Shown here piece by piece: positions 54,526 through 64,000 of a DNA stretch of 64,000 nt. The DNA is taken from positions 46,638 to 110,637 of the forward strand of contig JASAND010007780.1 in the NCBI GenBank assembly GCA_030248195.1, written 5' to 3'. The notes under the pieces are model-generated. The model made no database searches, was not told where the DNA came from, and saw only the letters and a program-made list of their open reading frames with translations. A program made the position numbers and the translations under genes. Origin of the DNA: Trissonchulus latispiculum (taxonomy: Eukaryota; Nematoda; Enoplea; Enoplida; Ironidae). Every line of letters begins with the position of its first letter. The first letter of the stretch is position 1.

Positions 54526-57500
54526 GCTTATAATCAGGACATTCACATGAGTTTACTAAACTAGCAAAATTAGGAATTTCCACTCTGCCAAAAATCTCCG
54601 GAATCCGTCGATTAGTTTTTGTTTAAAAAAATAGTCGCAGTTTTGCCAAAACGGTTTTTCGGCCAAATCTCCAGCCTAAAGCATTAAACTCCAGCTAAAA
54701 AGCATTCATAAAATTGCAAGTAGACTGTGTATCGATTGGGTATAAATGGGTCAAAATTGTCCGTAAGATTTGGCAGTAATTTCGAATAAACTGATTTCCT
54801 CGAAAATGGCCATTTTTGACCTTAATAGTTTTTTGCTTATACTGACAACCACTGGAGATAGCTCAAAGGTTGTAAAAAACAAAACTGTTCATTTCGGTGT
54901 CCTCTTTCCAGCCATAACAACCAAACCGGTGTATCGACTATGTACTGAGAGAATGGTGTCAAAAACCAAAAATTTCTTTTCACCTAAAAATGCGGAACTG
55001 GTTCTAAAACTATGTAGCTGCGCGAAAACATGTTATTTTGATAGCTTCAGCTATTTAAGGATTAAAGCCGTATGAGTCAAAAATACCGCAAAAATACCTT
55101 GTGGTGCTGCTTCGGTATTTGCAGCAAATTTTGAAAGACTGTAATTTACTTAATTCTTGGAGTTCAACAATAATTTTTATTTTAAAGCTTAGAATGTGCT
55201 TTTTACAACTATGTAAAGTAAAGCTGTCTCATTTCAAGTCTCCGACTTTGACATACGATAACAATAAAACAATTTTTGAGCATGGATTTCTCGAAGTGTG
55301 CGAAAGCTAAAGAAAAGCGATAGAAAATCGTGTTCAAAACAATCTGGTTGTGGTTTTCAAAAATTCACATTTTCTTTGCTGTGCGTAGGAAGAGATGCCG
55401 CACAGAGTTCTCCGTTGGGCATAACATGTAATTTATGACTACACATATGGACAATACTTGACTGACGGATCATTGCTGCTGAAACTGTTGCAATCTTTCA
55501 ATATTTGATTTTCCAAAAAATGGTAAGTTTAGAACCTCGAAAATTAATTTTAGCTGTTATCTCTCAAACCGTAAGGAAACGAAGAATACTCTCAAGAGCA
55601 AAGTTGTAGGTATTGGTAAGAGGATTCGAATGACTACAAGTTCGTCTGTGTAGGGTGGCCGTAATGCAAGCTAAGCTAATTTTTCCAAAACTCATATTTT
55701 CACACCGCAACTTTTATAAAATGTTTTCTATAAATGATGTAATTGTAGCAAATTTGAATGAATTTTAACGACAGTTGCGCCTTTAAAGCCCAAAAATGCA
55801 CGAACTCGAACCAGCACCTTAGGAGGGTCGCTTTTTGATTGACCATCACCGATTTTGCTTATTTTCGCATACTTTGTAGTCCCAATGGGTTCTCAAAACA
55901 AGACCAGATAGTTCCGCGTAATATTGCTTCTATCGTGCTGTAGAGCCCTTCATAGGTGACCTCGACATGTATTAAACATAGGGAAATGAAAAAGTCAGGT
56001 TAAAAAGTTTGTGGTAGAAAAGTTTTTCGCTGTATGTAAGTTGCAGCGCTACAACCTTGTTGTAGCAAAAGCAAAACAAGTATGCCCCCTAAAAGGGGCA
56101 TTATCTCGCAGCCGAACTTTGAAATACTGATCGATGTTGTTCAGCTTAACCCGGCATTTCTGCCACCTCCAGCATTTTAAATCCTGGCCCAGACCTGTGT
56201 GCAAAATCTATGCTTTGCACGCTGGCGGTTAACTCCTTCCCCAGCTAATCAGACCCTAGTGAGCAAAGCTTGCTATACTTGCGAGCTAAAGCTACAAATT
56301 TGGTTTGCGGGAGGGGTTACTATGCATTTGCAGAGGGATGAGCCGGGTTAGCGTGCAGAGCACAGTTTTTGTCATGATACCAGAGCAGAGAGTATGCCAG
56401 ATTACATTCCTTCGAATTTTTGTATTATGCAACATTTTTTATATCATTGGAAAGAGCAGAAAAGATGCTACAAAGTAGTCGAATTAGTTTTTTAATTGCA
56501 TTAATTAAAGTTATAGTTAATTAATTAAAATTACTAATAAATTACCTACAGTAAGCCTTAGGCTAATGGGCGAATCAGCGAACAGGCACACGCTTATATG
56601 GAAGCGTGTAATTGGCGTGCTAAGGGGGTATCCCCCGAGACTTTCGGGGGGGGGGTATCTCGACTTAACGCACCGAGCAATGAGCATACCTAGCATAGTT
56701 TGTACATGCTAGTGTAAGAGTTTCTTACTCTTATATTATGTACTCATGGTGGCATGTATGCCTAATTCCGTACTCTGACTGTTAAGTTACATTTCTATTT
56801 TCAACAACTACATCTCCGTGATTTGTCCGTGATTTAATGGACATATCCAATTTAATAAATTGTCTTGTCAAGTTTAGTAATTCAGTAATTAAATTTAAAC
56901 TACTTGGTTGGTAACAATATTAGCAGCTGAAAAGCTACAGAAATCGCTTATAGTTAGTTAGAATCGCTTTAGTTAGTTAGAGTCGCTTATAGTTACTTAC
57001 ATAGTTAGATAGTTGCACCCTACGCATACACAGAATTCTTATGACAGTAGTTGCAAATTTCAACCATTTGTAGTGCTCTCAAAAAACTTGCCACAAAATG
57101 TGCTAATTTTGCAAAAATCAACATTTTGCACAATTTTCACCTTCTTTAAAAAAATTTCTCATTCGTTACCCACTCGAAAGTCACCAAAACTGGCACATTA
57201 AACTATCAATGCCTGCTGGACATTAAAGGCAAATGCTTCAATATAGAAACTTTCTGTCGTGTAGGTTCCTTTGATCTTGAAGTTTCCAAAATATAGACAA
57301 ATTGGGTATCATTCGATAGCTACTGATGAGCTTAACAACTTGTCTAATAGAACTATGTCTCTGAAATGTCGTGTCTGAAAGCTGGAGCAAGTTAAAGTTT
57401 TAGGGCACTGTTAGAAGAAAAAGGCTCAGTTCACAATTGAAGACTGTACTGTGAACGACTGGCTAAATATCCCGGGGTCGTTTTAGTATTAAAATATTAG

Positions 57501-57536
57501 CCAAAGCCAACCCATAGAATTAATTTGCCATATTAA
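54526..57536. other. AT-rich region without a recognised gene
   Basis: Short open frames (54770-55075, 55101-55310) lack recognisable domains. Near 56208-56376 is a small inverted repeat (TTTGCACGCTGGCGG versus GCGTGCAGAGCA) related to the MITE at 46930. Near 56600-56690 is another with GGGGGTATC words. 56932-57010 has repeated AGTTAGTTAGA/TCGCTTATAGTTA words. Confidence 0.4.
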
Positions 57537-57850
57537 GACCGGTTCACAGGCTCAGTCGTATGTCGCGTGTCGCTTGTCGCGACAGTGTTAGCAGGCTCAT
57601 GGCTTGTTGCGACAAAAGTGTCGTGCGAATAAATTGTCGCGTGTCGTAAGTAGTTAAAAATGATTTAACATTTGTCGCGTGTCGCGAGCCTCTAGCATAT
57701 TAAATAATGGCTTTAGCTAGGGTTGCACTGAAATGTGTATCCTGTTACAAGACATCAGGCTGTGAACACATCAGTCCTTGCCACAAACGACATGCGACAT
57801 ACTACAGATCCTACGCGACATGCGACATACAACTTGCGACACGCGACATG

Positions 57851-60074
57851 TGTAATAAAGTGACTGAGATTTGAGGCGATTGATTCTGAAAGTAAACTGT
57901 TTTGGGTCTTGAGATTTGTTGTAGTCGGTTAGGCTTAGGCTAGGCTTCTTCGGCCTGTAGATCTGATCAGCACTCTAGAACACTGGTCAGCGCGTGGGGA
58001 TTCAGAGATCTCCACTTAGATTGAAGCACAGACTGTAGTGGTGTTCTGACAGACCGTAATGGCTGACCGGGATAGGGGTTTCCTTTCGTGAGTTCGTTTG
58101 AGGTTAGGGAACCAGGGGGATTTCTAGTCTCAATAACGACCATAGGTTAACGCGGGGGTCTGGGGGGTCCAAGCCTCCCAACCCGGACAAGGTACAAGCC
58201 CTATCGCCGTCGGGAAAAAGGGGTAACGAAAAATGGTCAAGGGGTTACCAGAAACAGCCGGAAAAAATTAGTTTTTACAGTAAAATTTCAAAAAATGTTT
58301 AATTTTTCCATGAAATCAAGGAAAATTTTGAAATTGTTTCAAAAAATTGAAGATTTTTTGCAAATTTTGACAAAAAATTGCTAATTTTAATAAAATTAAC
58401 GTTAATTTTTTTAAAAATTTTGTAAATTTATTCTTGACGTACAAGCCTCCTTGTAAATTTTTGCTCAAGGTACAAGCCACCTCAAAATGTTTTGGGGACA
58501 AGCCCCCTCAGGACCCGACCCTATGTTAATGTATGATAACGACTCTTTCCGAATGATGCAGTCTTATCCTCGAGCACGAATAAGACAGGGAATGGTGATC
58601 TGAAAGTTAACATAGGTCTAAGGCGAGTCTGAAAGTCACACAATTTATTGACACCAAGGTACAGACTGTAGTTATGGATTCCAGCAGATACAAAGTTCAA
58701 TGCAAGGTTATTGTACAATGAACAGCGGTTACAATGATCTGCCAGAATTGCCCTTCATAATGTGACTGGTTAACCTTTGGATTTGGGTTAGGGTACACGC
58801 TGTCTCCAGGATTTTTCCTGATATTCAACTCTGCTATGCTATGGGCGGGGTCGGATATGTACACAATGTGCTTGACTAGCTCAACTCTTGGCGCTAACTC
58901 AACTCTAATAAGCTTTCCTGCTTAGTCTCTTTGCTTGCTCTGTCCCTCTAACAAACAAGTGGGACTTCACACCAAGTTACCGTACAATTAACGTAAACTA
59001 GAATAATCTCACAAAAGGGGCGGCTTTGGATTGGTTCTGGGGCTTCCGTGTAACTGCTACCCAGGCAACTGAATTTAGAGAGGCGAGAGGTCCGTTCCTG
59101 AAGTGGATAATTACAGTTACGGGCTGAAGAGTGTCGGGCAGATTACGAAAAAGTCGGTCGGCTGAACAACTAATGTAATTATGAAAATTAAAGCAGAGAT
59201 TACAACTGTTCAATGAGATTTAGGTACGGTATTCAACAGGATTGACGATCACAATAACAGATTGACTTCCGCTGAACATGGTTTGTTTTAGACAGGAATA
59301 ATTTGACAAGTTCTCGAAATAGGTTCCCAAGTGATACAGGTGTAGGCCAAATGTCTCTGCTTATCTAGTCTCTAACAATCAGTCACCAAAATCTAGGCCC
59401 AAACAAGTAGCTAAGGCAAGAGCTGCACGGACTGAAATGATCACTGGAGCAGGACAGGAATCCACTGACAAGGCCGGACTTCGGCTCTGATTCTGATACA
59501 CACAACGATACGGCTCCTAGCAACCAGTGAACTGAACTGAACTGAACCACTAGATCCACTGATAGGCACTATCTTCGCAGCTGAGAGCTCAGGTAGCTTC
59601 GCTCGGACGTTGGCGGGAAACTTGAATCAGATGGGTTAAAACCCATTAGAAACAGCGGTGGTGGGGAGTAGAACCCAGCAACTATTATCCGGGCCAATTG
59701 GCTTCCAAGTGTGGGTTTTGACACCCAAAACGTGCTCTGTGTGTGTGTGTGTGTTGCTAACTGTTCTTTGCTTCTGGGTGAGATTCCGGCGTTTTAATGG
59801 TTTTAGTGTGCTGTTGAACAAGATTGAACGCTTTCCTGGCTTTTCTGGTGTTTCCGGCCAGATATGCAAATGAGGCTGCACTGGACTGAAGACTGAACAC
59901 GGAACGGGTACTGCACTACTCAACACTGCCTAACTGACTAGAATTAACGACTACAAGCTAAAACTAAACTAAACTTAGCTATGCCTACCTAGAAACTCAT
60001 GTGCGATATACAAAACACGCTTTTATTGAACAAGATCCACTATTACGACAATAATGAAAAGCATTTTCATTACA
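57851..60074 (-). mobile_element. Solo LTR related to the giant element
   Basis: On the minus strand it begins TGTAATGAAAATG and ends TTTATTACA, like the giant LTR. It is flanked by exact 4-bp CATG duplications (57847-57850 and 60075-60078). Homologous blocks on the minus strand match 11690-11790 (the CCCATTTGATTCA and CAACTATT regions) and 25060-25290. It lacks the satellite. At 2.2 kb including its own insert, it shows how small a related LTR can be. Confidence 0.85.
58151..58525. mobile_element. TTAA-flanked insert inside the solo LTR
   Basis: TTAA at 58147-58150 and 58526-58529 flank a segment with weakly inverted ends (CGCGGGGGTC and GACCCTATG). It has no homology to the giant LTR and contains AT-rich AAAATTTTG words. 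TTAA duplications suggest a piggyBac-type insertion, but no transposase is present. Confidence 0.45.
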
Positions 60075-60347
60075 CATGCGACAAGCAACAGCCTGTGAAC
60101 CGGCCTTCAGTTAACCCACATTTCGCTGCCGTTCTGTCCTAATGTTGGAATACAGTGTAACCTCATTGGATAAAATACTAAATCGGACTCAGTAAATGAT
60201 TGTAAGTACGTGCTCGATGTGTGACACCTAGGCTTAAGAAAGTGAGAGCTAGTCTAGAGAATATATGAGAGAACTAATGCGAGTAAGACTCCAAGTTAAC
60301 CTAGACGACCGTTCTAATTTACCCTATTAAAATAGAAAAACCACCAT

Positions 60348-60685
60348 ATGAGTAGGAACGTCGCAGATAGAGAACTCAGGTATTATTACCCATCCGGAAA
60401 TAACCGGGATTTCGATAAACCTATTCACATTTCAAATGAGGGAGATCTAGGAAAAATTTTCCATAAGTTAGACAGGGGGGGCATCCTGGAATGGGTTAGT
60501 CAACAGCGTCCGAATACTAAATGGACGGTTCTAGAACTTACAAATGCTTGCTTCTGTATTAATAAATTGATCTCCTTCCTATCCTGTTGGTGAAGCGAGG
60601 TATCTGCCTGATTATGTTAAAAATAACAAAGGGCTTTGTTCGGCAAGAAGCCGATTATTTAAGTTTTAAAAGATCAGTAGAAGCC
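60348..60685 (+). pseudogene. Small unrecognised ORF, probably frameshifted
   Basis: I do not recognise this gene. ATG 60348 opens an 81-codon frame with balanced, protein-like composition (RELRYYYPSGNNRDFDKPIH, then KLDRGGILEWVSQQRPNTKW). It stops at 60593, but from about 60580 another frame reads YPVGEARYLPDYVKNNKGLC to a stop at about 60680, suggesting a one-base shift or a short unrecognised intron. It runs into the left arm of the palindrome at 60647. It may be a fragment of a viral or element-borne gene. Confidence 0.35.
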
Positions 60686-61672
60686 AGGTACTAGCCGTTC
60701 GGTGGAAAATTAGCCCTTGTCCCAGACATTTTGAATCCCGAATATCAGCTCATTTCGTCAAAAATTGCGATAGTTATTCAATTTTTTCGATTTTCAAAAT
60801 CCTTTGATCTTTGCCGCTTTTCCAACTTTGACTGGCTATTACTCGCGACTCACTCAATGCAAAACTTTTTAAATTGGATTTTCAGGACCGCTTACGTGTC
60901 AGCTTTCATGTGATCTATGTGGTTTTTCAAAATTTGAAAATCGATTTTTTCGAAAAATACCACTCTTTGATCCAAAATTTCACCAATGCGAATCCACCAA
61001 ACGTGGGTACAAATAACTTTATCATAAAGTTTAATCTGAGCTGAATCCAACGATATAACGTTTTCGTGGCTACGGCTTAAATTGCCCCAGCAACGAATTT
61101 TCAAACAATTTCCTATTTCAGCTGATCTCTGACAAGTTGTGCTATATTGTGCATTGATTTGCCGCAAATAGTGTAAACTAGCCAAAAACCGGCTAGAAAG
61201 CGAAATTGTTTAAAAATTTGTTACGGTTGCAATATAAGTCGTAGCCACGAAAACTTTATATCGTTGGATTCAGCTCAGATTAAACTTTATGATAATGTTA
61301 TTTGTACCCACTTTTGCTGGATTCGCTTTGCGAAATTTTGGGTCAAAAAGTGGTATTTTTTGAAAAAATCGATTTTCAAATTTTGAAAAACCACATATAT
61401 CATCACATGAAAGCTAACACGTAAGCGGTCCTGAAAATTTAATTAAAAAAATTTTGCATTGAATGAGTCGCGAGTAATAGCCAGTCAAAGTTGGAAAAGC
61501 GGCAAAGATCAAAGGATTTTGAAAATCGAAAAAATTGATTAACTATCGCAATTTTTGACGAAATCAGCTGATATTCGGGATTCAATATGTTTGGGACATG
61601 GGCTAATTTTTCACCGATTGGCTAGTTCCTTGCTTCTACTGGTCTTTCAAAACTTAAAAAATCGGCTTCTTT
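60647..61672. repeat. 1-kb near-palindrome
   Basis: Left arm 60647-61112 and right arm 61200-61672 are reverse complements with few mismatches: AGAAGCCGATT..TTAAGTTTT, the GCAAAGATCAAAGGATTTTG block, GTGGCTACG near the centre. The loop is about 90 bp. No coding capacity in the arms. It could be a long-TIR transposon derivative or an inverted duplication; transcripts would form long hairpin RNA. Confidence 0.9.
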
Positions 61673-62189
61673 TGATGAATTTTAATTTTTAAAACCTTTT
61701 TTCAACCAAAACAAAGTTCATGCCATGACGTTTCAGAAAATATATACATTGCTGCAGCAAAAACGTACCGGTAAGTCAGTATAAACAAAACAATTTCGCT
61801 CCCTACATTTTTTGGTCAGACTTTAGTGCTGGGTTTTTCCATTACCCACCAGATTCTGGGCAAACCTGAAACGTCATGTACAAAGTTTACGTCATGATAT
61901 CGAATGTTGAGAAAATTTATCTTTAGTCTTTCGATTATTCTGCTAGTTTATTTAGTGAGATTTCAATTATTCAATGTACATAAAATGTAATGGAATTTGG
62001 GGCTCCCAATTCATGCGTGCACTCGGAAATAAATCGGAAATAAATAGTGTGCTTGTGTATAGGGGTCACTATTTAAATAGAAAGTTATTTTGTGGCGATG
62101 CGGAATGGATCGGAGATAGATTTTGCTGTTCGTCGTGAATTGCAGGTTTTCTGTTTCGGAGAGAATAGGAAGAGGTTCCAGGGACCCGA
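61673..62189. other. AT-rich spacer
   Basis: No gene or repeat recognised. Confidence 0.4.
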
Positions 62190-62680
62190 AACTCGGAATC
62201 GGACAGTCTAGGGCTTTCAGATTATACAAAACAATCTCGGAGTCGGATCGATATCTGATCGGAAAGTCGGAATCGGACAGCCACACAGTTCAGGGTACGA
62301 GATTATACAAGACAATCTCGGAGTCGGATCGGAATCGGATCAGAAAGTCGGAATCAGACATGTACATAGTTAGGTGTGCGAAGTTGTACAAGACAATGTC
62401 GGAGTCGGATCGGAATCGGATCGGAAAGTCGGAATCGGACAGGTATAAGATTGTACAAGACAAACTCGGAGTCGAATCGGAATCGGATCGGAAAGTCGGA
62501 ATCGGATCGGAAACTCGGAATCGGACAGCCATATAGATAGGGGTACGAGATTATACAAGACAATGTCGGAGTCGGATCGGAATCGGAACGGAGAGTTGGA
62601 ATCGGACAAATACAAGATTGTACAAGACAAACTCGGAGTCTCGGACAGCCAGGGTAAACGGTGTACAAGACAAACTCGGA
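62190..62680. repeat. CGGAATCGGA minisatellite, about seven units
   Basis: Irregular units of about 47-99 bp, each with TACAAGACAA(T/A)(C/G)TCGGAGTCGG and GATCGGAAAGTCGGAATCGG words. Overlapping open frames on both strands (Ser/Asp/Arg repeats) come from the repeat and are not genes. Confidence 0.9.
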
Positions 62681-62782
62681 AAAAAGCCATCTGTTAGCTA
62701 AATATTAAGCCAGGCATTTTAGCCAAACATTAGCTAACTAGGGGGACCCTAACTAAGTGAAGTGGCAATGGAGGCCATAGGT

Positions 62783-63368
62783 GCATAGGTGTAACGGGGA
62801 TTTGGGTTGGGGGGGCCCCCTCCCCCCAAAATTTGGGGGCGGGCCCCCTTTTTAGACCTTCCCCAAACCCCCCCCCCCCAAGACCCCCCACAAACCTCCC
62901 CCAAAAATTTTTTCCTATTTTTATGCCAAAAATCGCATTTTCAGCCATTGCTAATGCGAAAAAACATCCAACCATTAACTAATTTTAACATTAGACAGGG
63001 GTTTTAAACTCGAAAACTTGGTTGCCAACATGTTTCTAACTACAAAAATAAGGTCAATATTGAGTCAGAAAGTCCATAACACTGTTGAAAACGTGTATTT
63101 CACGCACTAATGAACACTTTAAGCCAAAAATTTGAACATTTTTGAAAAATTTTTGCAGAATTTGCCCTAAAAAATGTTCTGAGTTTTTGGCCAATTTTTT
63201 CGCGCCTTCGGCGCGACTACCCCCCCCCCCCCAGTTGAGGGGGGCCGCGAAGCCCCCCAAAAATTTTTGGGGGTGGTTTGGAAAAATGGCTGGGGGGGGT
63301 TAATGGCTGGGGGGGGTTACCCCCCCCCCAAACCGCCCCCCAAACCTCCCCCCAATTACACCTATGCA
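62783..63368. mobile_element. G/C-homopolymer element with ATAGGTGTAA ends
   Basis: Begins GCATAGGTGTAA and ends TTACACCTATGC. The interior holds long C and G runs and a CGCGCCTTCGGCGCG hairpin. A second copy in partial form follows directly (63369-63485: GCATAGGTGTAAGG..GTCGCGCCGAAGGCGC). Confidence 0.65.
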
Positions 63369-63485
63369 TAGGTGTAAGGTGGGGGGGGGGTTAGGGTAAG
63401 CCTTTTTTCAACCCTCCCCCAAAACTTTTTGGGGGGGACGTCCCCCCCAAACTGGGGGGGGGGGGTAGTCGCGCCGAAGGCGCTA

Positions 63486-64000
63486 AAAATTGGGTAGTAA
63501 ACATGGCCTAAAATAAATAAGTAAAAAATAAAAAAGTAAAAAATCGCCTAAAATTGGGTATTTTTAGGGTAAATCTTGAAAAAATTTTCAAAAATGTCCA
63601 AAGTTTTGGCTTAAACTGTTTATTATTATGAGAAATACACGTTTTTAACTGTATTATGGATCTTATGGTTTTAACCCATTTGATTCAGGTTGGTCGTGAG
63701 CTGTTACATTTACGCGGAGCGTTTACAATATTCAACCAACGAACTTTGCTCTTAATTCGCATTTGCTCAACGCTCACGAGCAGCCTGGATCTGTTTTTGT
63801 TTTGCAGAAAATATTTGCCGTGGCGGATTTGCGTGACGACGTCAGTGCCTATCGACTACGAACTTGCCTATTGATTACGAACTGTGCCTATTGACTACGA
63901 GCCTGCCATTAATTTTATTATTGGTACTTTACTGGTGGTTATTATCTTATTGGTATTTACCTAGCTCCATTTAGCAATACGTAACTGAAATCAAAGGCTA
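63486..64000. other. Right edge of the window
   Basis: No gene recognised. 63668-63690 (GGTTTTAACCCATTTGATTC) matches a piece of the giant LTR (11774 onward) and may be an LTR scrap. 63846-63910 has three to four copies of a GCCTATTGACTACGAACT-type 20-22-bp repeat. Confidence 0.45.

Larger units (their letters stand above)
57537..60105. mobile_element. MITE with GRCCGGTTCACAGGCT ends, split by a solo LTR
   Basis: The left end GACCGGTTCACAGGCT (57537) and right end AGCCTGTGAACCGGCC (60090-60105) are inverted copies. Subterminal repeats TGTCGCGTGTCGC and their complement GCGACATGCGACA fill the original element. The rest (57851-60074) is a later LTR insertion; without it the MITE is about 340 bp. 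Target duplication is not clear. Confidence 0.75.

Noticed and set aside
54770..55310. Two ORFs of 101 and 69 codons after the LINE
   Set aside because: AT-rich chance frames with no recognised domain and no continuity with the LINE.
62010..62690. Overlapping Ser/Asp/Arg-rich ORFs on both strands
   Set aside because: All derive from the CGGAATC minisatellite.

Overview
This is an invertebrate-type eukaryotic window, most likely from an arthropod. A springtail-like genome would fit, but that is a guess. Supporting signs are AT-rich spacers, an animal importin-alpha-like gene, arthropod-style Ty1/copia and Ty3/gypsy retroelements, a truncated LINE and many small inverted-repeat elements. Only one plausible host gene is seen, an intronless importin-alpha-like ARM-repeat gene at 4942-6390. 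Almost everything else is mobile or repetitive DNA.

Left part (1-7386): a hAT-like MITE of CCGGCC repeats (806-1286, 8-bp target duplication), a 1.3-kb foldback element (3453-4735), the importin-like gene, an AT microsatellite, and a C/G-rich inverted-repeat element (6797-7290).

Centre (7387-46749): one giant Ty3/gypsy-class LTR retrotransposon of 39.4 kb. Its LTRs begin TGTAATG and end ATTACA, and TATA flanks both ends. The 3' LTR is 4.3 kb. The 5' LTR is 18.0 kb because it holds 37 tandem copies of a 338-bp unit (12257-25012) packed with small hairpins. The internal region runs: leader and PBS candidate, broken gag, an Env-like glycoprotein ORF in an unusual place, RT/RNase H, integrase, an OTU-type cysteine protease domain, a NADAR/YbiA-like ADP-ribose-related domain, a Pro/Gln/Ala-rich ORF, and a 3' untranslated tract with five matched stem-loops. 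A 3'-truncated Ty1/copia element lies in reverse orientation between RNase H and integrase. Most internal ORFs carry stops or frameshifts, so this copy looks non-autonomous, although the LTRs are nearly identical where they align.

Right part (46750-64000): a patchwork of MITEs, palindromes, minisatellites and relics. It includes a relic integrase C-terminus (minus strand), a dead LINE (52943-54525), and a solo LTR related to the giant element (57851-60074) that sits inside a MITE and itself holds a TTAA-flanked insert. There is also a 1-kb near-palindrome (60647-61672).

The most unusual content is the giant element: accessory OTU and NADAR domains, a satellite grown inside one LTR, an Env-like ORF before pol with a membrane-anchor ORF inside the LTR, and a recurring stem-loop with constant loop GTATTGA and covarying stems.
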